A stretch of 64,000 nt of DNA. Source: Novosphingobium sp. 32-60-15. Lineage in GTDB: Bacteria; Pseudomonadota; Alphaproteobacteria; Sphingomonadales; Sphingomonadaceae. The position numbers and the translations under genes were made by a program. How positions within the stretch are numbered: the stretch's first letter is position 1; each line of letters opens with the position of its first letter. The notes beneath the pieces were generated by a model, which worked only from the letters and a program-made list of their open reading frames with translations, searched no databases and was not told the DNA's origin. Shown here one piece after another: positions 40,656 through 49,872 of the stretch. The stretch is taken from assembly GCF_002280675.1 (NCBI RefSeq), contig NZ_NCEN01000002.1, positions 1 through 64,000 on the forward strand, read 5' to 3'.

Positions 40656-41198
40656 ATGACGAGCGGGGCCGGAAACGTGGGTGCGGTGGCAATCCAGCAC
40701 ATCGGCGTTTCTGTCCCCGATCTTGCAAAAGCGCGCGAATTCTACATCGATCTGCTGGGCGCGGTAGAGGTGGGCACGCCTCTGCAATGGCGGGCCAATC
40801 CGTTCATCGATGCGATTGTCGGATTGAAAGACAGCGCGGCGCGGCAGTTTATGTGCCGGTTGGGCAATGCCTTTATCGAAGTGTTCGAATATTCCTCCCC
40901 GCAACCAGCGCCACAAGACCCGGATCAGGGGGTAAACCGCTATGGTTACACGCATTTTGCGGTGCAGGTTGAAGATGTGCAGGCCTGCTATGAACGCCTG
41001 TTAGCAGCGGGCATCCGGGTCCATGCGCCACCTTCCTTACCCGGCATAACGGTTGACGCAGACGGCACCAAACATGGCTATGCCGCCACATATTGCCGCG
41101 ATTTCTTCGGCAATGTCTTCGAGATCATGGAAATCTATGACCATGAACAGATCCACCCTGTGTGGCGGGCGGGCGAAGGCGTGATCACGCCGGACTGA
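40656..41198 (+). CDS. VOC (glyoxalase-fold) family protein
   Basis: A 180-residue VOC protein. Metal-ligand-like positions: AIQHIGVSVPD, EVFEYSSP, YGYTHFAVQVED and FEIMEIYD. These His/Glu positions match VOC enzymes that bind a divalent metal. It differs from the other three VOC proteins in the window, having the classical HIGVSVPDLAKAREFYIDLLG start. An epimerase, lyase or isomerase role is possible. It is coupled to the upstream SDR (12-base spacing), and the class A oxygenase gene lies 149 bases downstream with its own promoter-like CTAG element. Confidence 0.82.
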   Translation: MTSGAGNVGAVAIQHIGVSVPDLAKAREFYIDLLGAVEVGTPLQWRANPFIDAIVGLKDSAARQFMCRLGNAFIEVFEYSSPQPAPQDPDQGVNRYGYTHFAVQVEDVQACYERLLAAGIRVHAPPSLPGITVDADGTKHGYAATYCRDFFGNVFEIMEIYDHEQIHPVWRAGEGVITPD

Positions 41199-41235
41199 GG
41201 GGTTGGGGTCAGGCTTCTGGGCCTCGTCAAAACGC

Positions 41236-41253
41236 CAGTCCCTAGCCAAAAGC
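41236..41253 (+). promoter_or_regulatory. Candidate CTAG-containing promoter element
   Basis: CCCTAGCCAAAAGCGCAG lies about 95-110 bases before the class A oxygenase start at 41348. It resembles GCCTAGTCTTTTGCGCAG at 10192. Function unproven. Confidence 0.25.
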
Positions 41254-41347
41254 GCAGGGGTGTGGGCCCCTCGTTCTTGACCTTGATCAAACGGTGATAG
41301 CGCAGTCCATGAGACAATCCGCTTCGTAACAAACGGAGAGGAAAATC

Positions 41348-42757
41348 ATGGCTGACCGCGATCCCGGCGACTTTCAGGCCGCACGCTGCCCCGGTACAAG
41401 CTGGGAAGACATCCTGCGCAATGATGATGTGCAGCCGCCTGCGTTCATGACCGAAGACCGGTACGAATATCTGGGGTCTGAGGCGATTGATGCGGCGCGC
41501 TATTACAGCCCCGAATTTTTCAAGGCCGAGTGCGAGAAGATGTGGCCCAACGTGTGGCAATTTGCCGCGCGCGAGGAAGACCTGCCCGAAGCGGGGGATT
41601 ACGTCACTTATGATAACGCAGGCCGGTCCTACCTGATCGTGCGGCAGGAGGATGGCAGCGTAAAAGCCTTCCATAACGTCTGCCTGCATCGCGGACGCAA
41701 GCTGAAAACCGATAGCGGCAGCGCCGAACAGTTCCTGTGCCCGTTCCACGGCTTTTCGTGGAACCCCGACGGATCATTGCGCAACATTCCGTGCCGCTGG
41801 GACTTTGCCCATCTGACCGACAGCAAGATGCAATTGCCGCAAGCCAGCCTTGCGCAATGGGGCGGCTATATCTTTGTGCGCGAGGCTGAGGATGGCCCGA
41901 CCATCGAGGAGTTCCTGGCCCCGCTGCCCGAATTTTTCAAACGCTGGAAGCACGAAGGATGCGTGACCGTGGCATGGGTTGCCAAAGTGATCCCGGCCAA
42001 CTGGAAAATCACGATGGAGGCTTTCATGGAAAGCTACCATGCACTGATAACACACCCGCAATTGATGCCGTTCACCGGCGATGCCAACGCGGCCTATCAC
42101 GTGCTGGGAACGCACGTGAACGTCAATTATACCCCGTTCGGCGTGATCAGCCCGCATATCGAGGCGCAGGCAAAGGCCGAACATTGGCCCGAGCAGCGCA
42201 TCATTGACGAATTTCGCAAATACAACGGCCGCAGCGCCGACAATTATGACGCGGACAAGGACAATTACGCCATCACCGTGCCAGAAGGCAGCACCGCGCG
42301 CGCCGCACTGGGCGCAATGATGCGCGAAGTTTCCGAAAAGCAGTACGGCGGCGATTACGCGGGCGTATCGGAAAGCGAGTTGCTGGATGCGCTGGTTTAC
42401 AACGTGTTCCCCAATTTTGCGCCGTGGGGCGGGTTCATGCCCAACATCGTCTATCGCTGGCGGCCCTGGCCCGATCAGGACAAATGCCTGATGGAAGTCC
42501 GCGTCATCGCCCGCGTACCGCAGGGTGAAGCGCGTCCAGTCGGTGTGCCGATGCACATGCTTCGCGATGACCAGATCTGGGCCGATGCGCCGGAACTGGG
42601 CGTGCTGGGCGCGGTGCTGGATCAGGACAGCGAGAACATGGAATTGTGCCACGAAGGGCTGAAGGCTTCCAAAAATCAGGCCGTCGAACTCGCCGATTAT
42701 CAGGAAGTGCGCATCCGCCACCTGCACCAGACGCTTGACCGCTATTTGAACGCTTGA
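41348..42757 (+). CDS. Rieske non-haem iron oxygenase alpha subunit, class A (469 aa)
   Basis: A class A oxygenase alpha chain and close paralogue of the gene at 12307-13719. Rieske ligands are Cys112, His114, Cys131 and His134 (CLHRGRKL...LCPFHGFSW). The iron site is Glu228, His231 and His236 (MESYHALITHPQL). Shared text with its paralogue includes WPNVWQFAAREED, FPNFAPWGGFMPNIVYRWRP and LGVLGAVLDQDSENM. Here it is followed 10 bases later by a class C oxygenase, whereas its paralogue is followed by a ThuA gene. A class A plus class C pair, like an oxygenase set with two specificities, is unusual. GGAGAGGAAAATC precedes the ATG. Confidence 0.92.
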   Translation: MADRDPGDFQAARCPGTSWEDILRNDDVQPPAFMTEDRYEYLGSEAIDAARYYSPEFFKAECEKMWPNVWQFAAREEDLPEAGDYVTYDNAGRSYLIVRQEDGSVKAFHNVCLHRGRKLKTDSGSAEQFLCPFHGFSWNPDGSLRNIPCRWDFAHLTDSKMQLPQASLAQWGGYIFVREAEDGPTIEEFLAPLPEFFKRWKHEGCVTVAWVAKVIPANWKITMEAFMESYHALITHPQLMPFTGDANAAYHVLGTHVNVNYTPFGVISPHIEAQAKAEHWPEQRIIDEFRKYNGRSADNYDADKDNYAITVPEGSTARAALGAMMREVSEKQYGGDYAGVSESELLDALVYNVFPNFAPWGGFMPNIVYRWRPWPDQDKCLMEVRVIARVPQGEARPVGVPMHMLRDDQIWADAPELGVLGAVLDQDSENMELCHEGLKASKNQAVELADYQEVRIRHLHQTLDRYLNA

Positions 42758-42767
42758 GGGCCACGCC

Positions 42768-43952
42768 ATGACCGAACTTTACGATAAATACGCCAATGCC
42801 GCCGAACGGATGCTGCATTTTGTCGAGACAAAGACGACCGATCAGGCGTCTGACATCATGCGCGTGCCGGTGGCCGATTATCTGGATGAAGGCCGCTTCA
42901 ACCGCGAGATCGAGCGCATCTTCAAGCGGCTGCCGCTGATGCTGGCGCTGACTATCGAATTGCAAAAGCCCAATGATTACAAGGCGATGGATGTGATGGG
43001 CAAGCCGGTGCTGATAACGCGCGGCAAGGATGGCAAGGCGCGCGCGTTCCTGAATGTGTGCAAGCACCGCGCCATGCATCTGGCAGCAGAGGGCAAGGGC
43101 AATTGCGCGCGCTTTGCCTGCCAGTACCACGGCTGGACATATGCCAATGACGGCAAGCTGATCGGCATTGCCGAGGCCAGCACCTTCGGCGATCCCGACC
43201 GGTCGACCCTGCACCTGACCGAACTGCCCTGCGATGAGGCAGCGGGGCTGATCTTTGTCATTCTGACGCCCGATCTGCCGATCAATGCGGTGGAATGGAT
43301 GGGTGGCATGTACGAAGACTTTGCCGCGCTGAAGCTGGAAACGTGGTATTACCACAAGAGCAAGGCGATGAAGGGGGCGAACTGGAAGGTGGCCTATGAC
43401 GGCTATCTTGAAGGCTATCATTTTCAGGCCGCGCACACCAATACGGTTGCAACGCGCAGCCCTTCTAACCGGGCCAGTTACGAAGGGTTCGGCCCGCACA
43501 TCCGGCTGGGCTTTCCGCAAAATTCGATCACCCGCCTGAAAGACCTGCCGCGTGACCAATGGGGGCATCAGGAAAACAACGGCTATGATTTTATCCGCAT
43601 GCTGTTTCCCAACATGAGCTTCTTCCTTGCGCCCGAAATGGGCCAGTTGGCGCAACTGTTTCCGGGGCCGGACGCCAACCAGAATACCACCGTGATGAAT
43701 TACATCTTTCCGGTAACGCCCGACACGCCAGCGGCGCTGGAACAGTTGGACAAGATGTGTGATTTCTTCTTCGATGTGGTGGAAGAAGAGGATTATTTCC
43801 TCGGCCTGAAAGTGCAGAACGGGCTGGAATCAGGCGCGATGACGCACCAGACGTTCGGGCGCAACGAACCGGGCAACCAGTTCTTCCACAAATGGGTGGC
43901 CTATTACCTTGATGAAACGGGGCAGACCCCAGTGCCGGTGATGAAGGGGTAG
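42768..43952 (+). CDS. Rieske non-haem iron oxygenase alpha subunit, class C (394 aa)
   Basis: A class C oxygenase alpha chain, paralogue of the gene at 34413. Rieske ligands are Cys98, His100, Cys118 and His121 (CKHRAMHL...ACQYHGWTY). The iron site is Glu215, His218 and His223 (LEGYHFQAAHTNT). It starts 10 bases after the class A oxygenase, so both are on one transcript. No beta subunit follows. The two alpha chains may form a hetero-oligomer or act at different positions of the same substrate; the sequence does not settle this. A hairpin (43967-43992) follows the stop. Confidence 0.92.
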   Translation: MTELYDKYANAAERMLHFVETKTTDQASDIMRVPVADYLDEGRFNREIERIFKRLPLMLALTIELQKPNDYKAMDVMGKPVLITRGKDGKARAFLNVCKHRAMHLAAEGKGNCARFACQYHGWTYANDGKLIGIAEASTFGDPDRSTLHLTELPCDEAAGLIFVILTPDLPINAVEWMGGMYEDFAALKLETWYYHKSKAMKGANWKVAYDGYLEGYHFQAAHTNTVATRSPSNRASYEGFGPHIRLGFPQNSITRLKDLPRDQWGHQENNGYDFIRMLFPNMSFFLAPEMGQLAQLFPGPDANQNTTVMNYIFPVTPDTPAALEQLDKMCDFFFDVVEEEDYFLGLKVQNGLESGAMTHQTFGRNEPGNQFFHKWVAYYLDETGQTPVPVMKG

Positions 43953-43966
43953 GCGTGGTATCGATG

Positions 43967-43992
43967 CCCCCTTCCGCCGTGCCGGAAGGGGG
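43967..43992. terminator. Hairpin between convergent genes
   Basis: CCCCCTTCCG (43967-43976) pairs with CGGAAGGGGG (43983-43992) around a 6-base loop, between the class C oxygenase stop (43952) and the convergent SDR stop (43999). No T-run follows, so it may act bidirectionally with weak efficiency. Confidence 0.5.
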
Positions 43993-43998
43993 ATCGCA

Positions 43999-44727
43999 TC
44001 AGTGCCGCACCATCGCGCCGCCATCGACCCAGACCCCGTGGCCCGACATGAAGCGCGCATCATCGCTGCACAGGAATGCGATAACATCGGCGATGTCTTC
44101 GGGCTGGCCCAACCGGCGCAGCGGGGCCTTGTTTTCCCAGAACGTCTTGAATTCGGGCATCTGTTCGAATGCAGGCGCGGTCATCGCGGTGGCAATCGCC
44201 CCGGGCTGCACGCAGTTTACGGTGATGCCGAACGGCCCGAGTTCTGCCGCGGCAGATTTGGTAAAGCCCAGCACGGCGTGTTTCGATGCGGAATAGGCGC
44301 ATAGCCCTTCATCGCCGTGGCTGGAGGTGGTGGACCCGATGGTGACGATGCGGCCTTTGCCCGCCGCCTTGAGATGCGGCACCGCATCACGCACAAGCCG
44401 GAAGACGGTCATCACGTTCACTTCCAGCACCCGCGCAAAATAGGCATCGTCGTGGTTTTCAAGCGGGTGGAAGGCGCTTATTCCGGCACAAGGCACCAGC
44501 GTATCCAGCCCGCCCATCGCGGCGACGGCAGCTTCGACCAGCCTCGCATTCGCGTTTGCGCCGGTCAGGTCCGCCACGAAATCAACGCCTTGTGCCGTAT
44601 CGGCGGTGAACACTTGCGCGCCATCTGCGCGCAACCGTGCCGCCGTGGCCGCGCCAATGCCCGAAGCTGCGCCGGTGACAATCGCGCGGCGACCGCTCAA
44701 TCGGCCTGCCATCGGTTCAAAGGCCAT
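43999..44727 (-). CDS. Short-chain dehydrogenase/reductase (SDR)
   Basis: A 242-residue classical SDR: VTGAASGIG, VPCAGIS in place of NNAG, VTIGSTTSSHGDEG, YSASKHAVLG and GHGVWVDGGAMVRH. The start is uncertain: ATG 44727 overlaps the end of the MDR gene by 11 bases, and MAGRLSG at 44712 lies within the stop region; the first is taken. Translational coupling with the upstream MDR reductase is likely. The pair may carry out ketone reduction or alcohol oxidation together with enone reduction. Confidence 0.85.
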   Translation of the reverse strand: MAFEPMAGRLSGRRAIVTGAASGIGAATAARLRADGAQVFTADTAQGVDFVADLTGANANARLVEAAVAAMGGLDTLVPCAGISAFHPLENHDDAYFARVLEVNVMTVFRLVRDAVPHLKAAGKGRIVTIGSTTSSHGDEGLCAYSASKHAVLGFTKSAAAELGPFGITVNCVQPGAIATAMTAPAFEQMPEFKTFWENKAPLRRLGQPEDIADVIAFLCSDDARFMSGHGVWVDGGAMVRH

Positions 44728-45739
44728 CGGCGATTTTCAGCACGAGTTTGCCGGTGTTTGCGCCAGTGAACAGTCGCATGAAAATGGCATAGGCGTTTTC
44801 GAGGCCGTCCTGCACATCTTCATCGATGCGCAGTTTCCCCTGCGCCATCCATTCGGCCATCACCGCACCACCTTCTGCAAAGCGCGGCACATAATCCATG
44901 ATAAGATAGCCGTGGATCGTGGCCTGTTGCGCCAGCACTTGCCACAAGTTGCGGATGCCGATTTTGGTGGGGGAATTGTATTCGCTGATCAATCCGCACA
45001 ATACGATGCGCGCATGCTTGGCAAGGTTCAGCAGTTCGGCATCAAACACATCGCCGCCCACGTTTTCAAAGATAACGTCAACGCCATCGGGTGCGGCCTG
45101 CCGGATTTCGGCGCTAAGTTCCTCGACCGATTTGCCTTTGTAATCAATGCTGACGTCAAAGCCGTAATCTTCTGTCAGGCGGCGGCATTTTTCAGCGCCA
45201 CCGGCAATGCCGATCACGCGCGCGCCCATGATCTTGCCGATCTGGCCCACCGCTGATCCGACCGCGCCCGCCGCACCCGAAACGAGCAGGGTTTCGCCCG
45301 GCTGTGGCTTTGCGACATCAGTCAGCCCGAAATAGGCCGTCAGGCCAACCGCGCCCATCGCTGAAAGGAACCGCGATGGCGAATCAGTGATGGCCGGATC
45401 AACCTTCATGGTGAAGCCGCCGGCGTGATTGATCGAGTAATCCTCAAGCCCGTTCATGCCCAAAACCCAATCGCCCACAGCGAAATCGGAGGTATCCGAG
45501 GCGGCGACGATGCCAACCGTGGTGGCGCGCACCGGATCACCCAACGCAATGGGCGGCATGTAACTGGGCGCATCATCCATCCACCCACGCTGCGCCGGAT
45601 CAAGCGAGGCGTAGCAATTGCGGACCACGAAGCCGCCTTTGGGAGCTTGGGGAACTGGTTGTTCTACAAATGAAAAGTCATCGGGGACCGGGGTGCCGAC
45701 AGGGCGTCTGGCCAGCAGGAATCGGCGGTTTACAGTCAT
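44717..45739 (-). CDS. Zinc-free MDR NADP-dependent oxidoreductase (PTGR/CurA-like)
   Basis: A 340-residue medium-chain reductase of the leukotriene B4 dehydrogenase type. The nucleotide-binding segment is LLVSGAAGAVGSAVGQIGKIMGARVIGIAGG, followed by IDYKGKSVEEL and DGVDVIFENVGGDVFDAELLNL. There are no zinc-binding cysteines. It would reduce the double bond of an enone with NADPH. It resembles the MDR proteins at 49872 and 56080 closely, so the window has three paralogues. The start at 45739 (MTVNRRFLLARR) follows GGAGAGAGCCC; an upstream extension of the frame is ignored. It is divergent from a TonB-dependent receptor. Confidence 0.88.
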   Translation of the reverse strand: MTVNRRFLLARRPVGTPVPDDFSFVEQPVPQAPKGGFVVRNCYASLDPAQRGWMDDAPSYMPPIALGDPVRATTVGIVAASDTSDFAVGDWVLGMNGLEDYSINHAGGFTMKVDPAITDSPSRFLSAMGAVGLTAYFGLTDVAKPQPGETLLVSGAAGAVGSAVGQIGKIMGARVIGIAGGAEKCRRLTEDYGFDVSIDYKGKSVEELSAEIRQAAPDGVDVIFENVGGDVFDAELLNLAKHARIVLCGLISEYNSPTKIGIRNLWQVLAQQATIHGYLIMDYVPRFAEGGAVMAEWMAQGKLRIDEDVQDGLENAYAIFMRLFTGANTGKLVLKIADGL

Positions 45740-45856
45740 CGGGCTCTCTCCGGGTTGTTGGCGCAAGGATGCAGGATGATTTGTGGATCGCACCTGTAAC
45801 AAGTCGCAGTTGGATCGGGAAACAGCAACGTGGATTAAGGTAACGAGTCATCGTCC

Positions 45857-45868
45857 GAAATGAGGCGA
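45857..45868 (+). promoter_or_regulatory. Shared 12-mer upstream of TonB receptor
   Basis: GAAATGAGGCGA, 25-36 bases before the receptor start, is identical to 18291-18302 upstream of the first receptor. Whether it is a promoter part, a regulator site or chance is unknown. Confidence 0.25.
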
Positions 45869-45892
45869 GGCGACCCATCAGGGAGGATACCG

Positions 45893-48220
45893 ATGAAAGC
45901 CCATACTACGCGGCATATGCTTGCCGTTGCATTGTCCACAACCGCGCTTGGTCTGGCTATGCCTGCCTACGCTGCGGACGGACCCCAGGACGCGGCACAG
46001 GCCGATACTGTAAGCGAAGCGCCTGCCGAAACCGGCGCGATCATCGTCACCGCGCGTCGCCGTTCGGAAACGCTGCAATCAACGCCAGTGGCAATCACCG
46101 CCGTCAACACCGCGATGCTCGAAGCCAAGGCCGCCGTAAACATCGGCGATCTGCAAGGCGCGGCACCGGGCCTGTTGATCACACAACAGAATTCAGGCGC
46201 ACAAGCAGCCAACATTTCCATTCGCGGCCTGACGTACGCCGACATTGAAAAGTCGCAGACGCCAACTGTTGGCGTGCTGGTAGACGGCGTGGTGATTGGC
46301 ACCAACACCGGCCAGTTGCAGGACGCATTCGACATTGCCCAGCTTGAAGTCCTGCGCGGCCCGCAAGGCACGCTGTTCGGTGCCAACACCATCGGCGGCG
46401 TTATCAGCATCACCCGTTCAAAGCCGACGATGCAGCCGGGCCTCAAGGCCGAGGTGACGTATGGCCGGTTCAACTCGCTGGCGGTCAAGGCGATTGCCAA
46501 TTACGGCGATGGTGACACGTGGGGCGTCAAGGCGTTCTATTTCCACAACGAAACCGACGGCTTTTACAACAACGTCATCCAGGGCAAGAATGGCGGTTGG
46601 AGCAAGGGCGACACATACGGCGGATCATTGCTGTTCAAGCCCGCCGGCACCGGTTTTGAAGCCCAGTTCACCATCGAAAACGTCAAGCAGAAGTTCGATC
46701 CGGTGGTGGCCAACATCACCAATAGCAGCGAAGTATTCTGCGGCTTCATCGCCACGCGCGAATGCAACCGCAACACCACCAGCGACTTGTACACCGTGTT
46801 CAGCGCGCCTGCTGAAAGCACGTACAGCGCGCCTGATGCGACGCTGGAACTGAACTATGATCTGGACGCGGTAAAGCTGACCTCGATCACGGGCTGGCGC
46901 AAGAGCACCGAAGCCCAGACGCAGGATTTCGACGGTTCATCGACCGATCTTTACTATGTTGACCGTCGCCAGCACTACGAACAGTGGAGCCAGGAAATCC
47001 GCGCTGCGGGTGAAATGTTTGACGGTTTCGATTACGTGGTTGGCGCATTCTACTTCAAATCGAAGTACGATCTGACCCAATGGAGCCGCGTATTCGGCTT
47101 CAGCCCGAACACTCCGCCCACCACGTTTGACCTCAATTCACAGCATGTTGAAGGTGAAACCGAAAGCTATGCGTTCTTCGGTGACTTCAACTGGGCATTG
47201 ACCGATACCGTACGTCTGGCATTCGGTGGCCGGTGGAGCCATGACAACAAGCAGCTGTTCAACGGTTTTGCCGGTGGCAAGCTGATTGATCCGAACACTG
47301 TCCAGCGCAGCCAGTATGTGCCGGTGGGTACAGGCAACGCCAATTTCAGCAAGTTCACGCCAAAGGTAGGCATTGACTGGCGGCCCAGCAACGACGTGAT
47401 GGTCTATGCATCATGGTCGCGCGGCTATCGTTCGGGCGGCTTCAGCCCGCGCGCTGCAACCGCTGCAACCGCCAGCACGCCATTCCAGCCGGAAACGGTT
47501 GATTCGTATGAAGTCGGTGCAAAGTTCTCTGCCCTCGACAACCGTCTGGAAGTGAACATTGCAGGCTTCGTGTCCGATTATAAGGACATGCAGCAGAACC
47601 TGACCCTGCCCGGCGGCCCCACCGGCAACCAGACAGTGACCGGCAACGTGGCTGGTGGCGCGTTGATCAAGGGCGTCGAACTTGACGGTTCGCTGCGCAT
47701 TACCGACAATCTGCGCCTTACCGGATCGCTGGCAGTGCTGGATTCAAAGTTCCGCAACTTCGTGGCCAATGGCGTATTCGGAACGGCCATCGTGCCCTTC
47801 GATTATTCGGCAAACCGTCTGATCTACGCGCCTGATTTCACTGCTTCGCTGGGTGCAGAATATACCCAGCCCACCAGCTTTGGCGATATTTCGGCAAATC
47901 TGGGCTGGCGCCACATCACGCCATACGACCAGCAGTTGTCGGCAGCATCGCTGACGCCAACGACTGTGGGCGGCAACGTGACGAAGGTTACGGTCAACGG
48001 CAACGATCCGCGCGTGCGCACAACCACGCAGGACCTGATCGATGCCAGCCTTACCTTCAACTTCGATCTGAACAACACCAAGGCCTATGTCCGCGTGTTC
48101 GGACGCAACCTTGGCAATGAGCGCACATCGACTCACGCATTCACCGTGGCGGGCCTGTGGTCCTTTGCCATGGCGCTTGAGCCACGCACGTATGGCGCGA
48201 CGATCGGCTTCAAATACTGA
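45893..48220 (+). CDS. TonB-dependent outer-membrane receptor
   Basis: A 775-residue receptor with signal peptide (MKAHTTRHMLAVALSTTALGLAMPAYAA), a TonB-box-like AIIVTARRRSETLQSTPVAITAV, a plug with VLRGPQGTLFGANTIGGVISIT, and a barrel ending in EPRTYGATIGFKY. The barrel has the repeating alternating strands and terminal aromatic expected for outer-membrane insertion. It is the first gene of an operon with an SDR gene (48320) on the plus strand, divergent from an MDR-SDR operon, so substrate import and its first oxidation may be made together. GGGAGGA precedes the ATG. It is clearly different from the receptors at 18.3 and 51.0 kb. Confidence 0.92.
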   Translation: MKAHTTRHMLAVALSTTALGLAMPAYAADGPQDAAQADTVSEAPAETGAIIVTARRRSETLQSTPVAITAVNTAMLEAKAAVNIGDLQGAAPGLLITQQNSGAQAANISIRGLTYADIEKSQTPTVGVLVDGVVIGTNTGQLQDAFDIAQLEVLRGPQGTLFGANTIGGVISITRSKPTMQPGLKAEVTYGRFNSLAVKAIANYGDGDTWGVKAFYFHNETDGFYNNVIQGKNGGWSKGDTYGGSLLFKPAGTGFEAQFTIENVKQKFDPVVANITNSSEVFCGFIATRECNRNTTSDLYTVFSAPAESTYSAPDATLELNYDLDAVKLTSITGWRKSTEAQTQDFDGSSTDLYYVDRRQHYEQWSQEIRAAGEMFDGFDYVVGAFYFKSKYDLTQWSRVFGFSPNTPPTTFDLNSQHVEGETESYAFFGDFNWALTDTVRLAFGGRWSHDNKQLFNGFAGGKLIDPNTVQRSQYVPVGTGNANFSKFTPKVGIDWRPSNDVMVYASWSRGYRSGGFSPRAATAATASTPFQPETVDSYEVGAKFSALDNRLEVNIAGFVSDYKDMQQNLTLPGGPTGNQTVTGNVAGGALIKGVELDGSLRITDNLRLTGSLAVLDSKFRNFVANGVFGTAIVPFDYSANRLIYAPDFTASLGAEYTQPTSFGDISANLGWRHITPYDQQLSAASLTPTTVGGNVTKVTVNGNDPRVRTTTQDLIDASLTFNFDLNNTKAYVRVFGRNLGNERTSTHAFTVAGLWSFAMALEPRTYGATIGFKY

Positions 48221-48319
48221 GGCCTATCGTTCGCCTGAGTTAATCCACCTTGTCGGGGGGAGGGGCATGGAGGTTTGCTCCTTTGTCTCTCCTCCCGCTT
48301 TCTTTTGGAGTTGCAGCCC

Positions 48320-49084
48320 ATGTCTCGTCTTTCCGGTAAAATTGCGTTGATCACCGGCGGCGCGTCTGTCCCCGGTCTTGGCAGCGCTACCGCGCAGCGC
48401 TTTGCCGAAGAAGGCTGCAAGGTGTGGCTGACCGACCGTGATCTGGCCGGTGCCGAAAAGGTGGCCGAAGGCATTCGTGCAGCGGGCGGACAGGCCAAGG
48501 CCATGCTGCACGATGTGACCGATGAAGCGCAGTGGGATGCCGTGTTTGCCGCTATCGAAGCTGAAGACGGCAAGCTGGACGTCTGCGTGAACAACGCCGG
48601 GATCGCGGTTTTGCGGCCAATCGAGGACATGACGACGGCGGACTGGCGTTTGCAGAATTCGGTCAATCTTGAAAGCGTGTTTCAGGGCACCAAACGTGCC
48701 GTGGTGATGATGCGCAAGACCGGCACCAAGGGTTCGATCATCAATATCTCGTCCGTTGCGGGCTTGATCGGTGTGCCTGCATGTGGCGCTTATGCTGCGG
48801 CCAAGGGCGGTGTGCGGCTGTTTTCAAAGACCATCGCAGTGGAAACCGCAAAGGACGGCATCCGCGTCAATTCGGTCCACCCCGGCATGATCCTGACCAA
48901 CATCCAGGGCGTGGCGATGGAAGACAACGCTGCCAATTACGATGCCACGCTGGCTTTGGTGCCAATGGGTTACATGGGCGATCCACTGGACATCGCGAAC
49001 ATGAACCTGTTCCTGGCGTCAGATGAATCGCGTTATGTCACCGGCACCGAACTGGTCGTCGATGGCGGTATGACCGCTCTTTAA
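48320..49084 (+). CDS. Short-chain dehydrogenase/reductase (SDR)
   Basis: A 254-residue classical SDR: ITGGASVPGLG with a slightly long nucleotide loop, NNAGIA, IINISSVAGLIG, YAAAKGGV and TGTELVVDGGMTAL. The ATG at 48320 lies 99 bases after the receptor stop, with TTGGAG upstream. It is the likely second gene of the receptor operon. Its last bases overlap the stop of the convergent ThuA gene by 4 bases, leaving no room for a terminator between them. Its function would be oxidation of an alcohol in the imported compound. Confidence 0.88.
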   Translation: MSRLSGKIALITGGASVPGLGSATAQRFAEEGCKVWLTDRDLAGAEKVAEGIRAAGGQAKAMLHDVTDEAQWDAVFAAIEAEDGKLDVCVNNAGIAVLRPIEDMTTADWRLQNSVNLESVFQGTKRAVVMMRKTGTKGSIINISSVAGLIGVPACGAYAAAKGGVRLFSKTIAVETAKDGIRVNSVHPGMILTNIQGVAMEDNAANYDATLALVPMGYMGDPLDIANMNLFLASDESRYVTGTELVVDGGMTAL

Positions 49085-49872
49085 GCCACCCAGCGGATCG
49101 CGTTTTCTACCAACCGGCGATAGTCCGGGCTGTCATAGGCAGCCGGACCATCGCCGGGTTGCAAATAGACCACACGGCTGTTGATGGCGTTTTTCGCCCA
49201 GCCGACAAGGTTCGATCCGGGCGGGTGTTCCCAGCCTTCGCGTGAATACATGGCGCCCCGCAACGCATTTTCTGCGGACCAGAAGTGATCGCGGGTGAAG
49301 CTGGCCGATGATCGCAGCAATGGCGTGACGCTGTCTTCGTAGACTTGGCCGAGATAGAGTTCGTCCGTCAGCGTAAAGCTGGCGGGCAAGCCTGCGGTGA
49401 CAGGATGATTGGCGGCGACGGTCACTTCATGGGTTACATCGTGGCAATAGCCGCTGTCGCTTACCCGATGCCCGCGCGATGTGCCGGGGTGATAGTGGAA
49501 CTGCCCGCCCAGCCATTCGTGATATTCGGCCCATGTGGGCCAGCCTGCCAGCGCATGATGCAGCGCGACAACGCCGGTGCCCTGTTCCAGCAACGCACGA
49601 AAGCCGGATTTCAGCGCATCATCGGGTTCAAGGTACAGCGGCGCATTTTCCGGAGCTTCGAAATCGAGGCCGGGCATATCGTAAAGGACCAGCACATCGA
49701 AGCCGCGCATGCCTTCGGGGTTCATCAGGCGCGCTGCGGCGGGTTGATCGACCATCGTTGCGGTGATCCCGTCCATCGCCTGAAACATCGCATCAAATGC
49801 CGTGCGATCAAACGGATGGCCGCGCACCGCAACAAGGCATTTCAGGGGTGCGCGATGGTGGATGATCGGCAT
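49081..49872 (-). CDS. ThuA-like domain protein
   Basis: A 263-residue ThuA-family protein (LKCLVAVRGHPFDRTAFDAMFQAM, then GFDVLVLYDMPGL, EQGTGVVALHHALAGWPTWAEYHEWLGGQFHYHPG, HVVTHEV-like, NHPVTAGLPASFTLTDELYLGQVY and WAKNAINSRVVYLQPGDG). His-rich segments match the metal or substrate site of the family. It is the second such gene in the window, and it is joined to an MDR reductase: its start shares a base with the MDR stop (position 49872). The sequence is quite different from the ThuA at 11534, so it is not a recent copy. Function unknown. Confidence 0.8.
   Translation of the reverse strand: MPIIHHRAPLKCLVAVRGHPFDRTAFDAMFQAMDGITATMVDQPAAARLMNPEGMRGFDVLVLYDMPGLDFEAPENAPLYLEPDDALKSGFRALLEQGTGVVALHHALAGWPTWAEYHEWLGGQFHYHPGTSRGHRVSDSGYCHDVTHEVTVAANHPVTAGLPASFTLTDELYLGQVYEDSVTPLLRSSASFTRDHFWSAENALRGAMYSREGWEHPPGSNLVGWAKNAINSRVVYLQPGDGPAAYDSPDYRRLVENAIRWVA

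Noticed and set aside
42504-43655. Minus-strand open frame (383 codons)
   Set aside because: Antisense to two Rieske oxygenase genes with all cluster ligands present.
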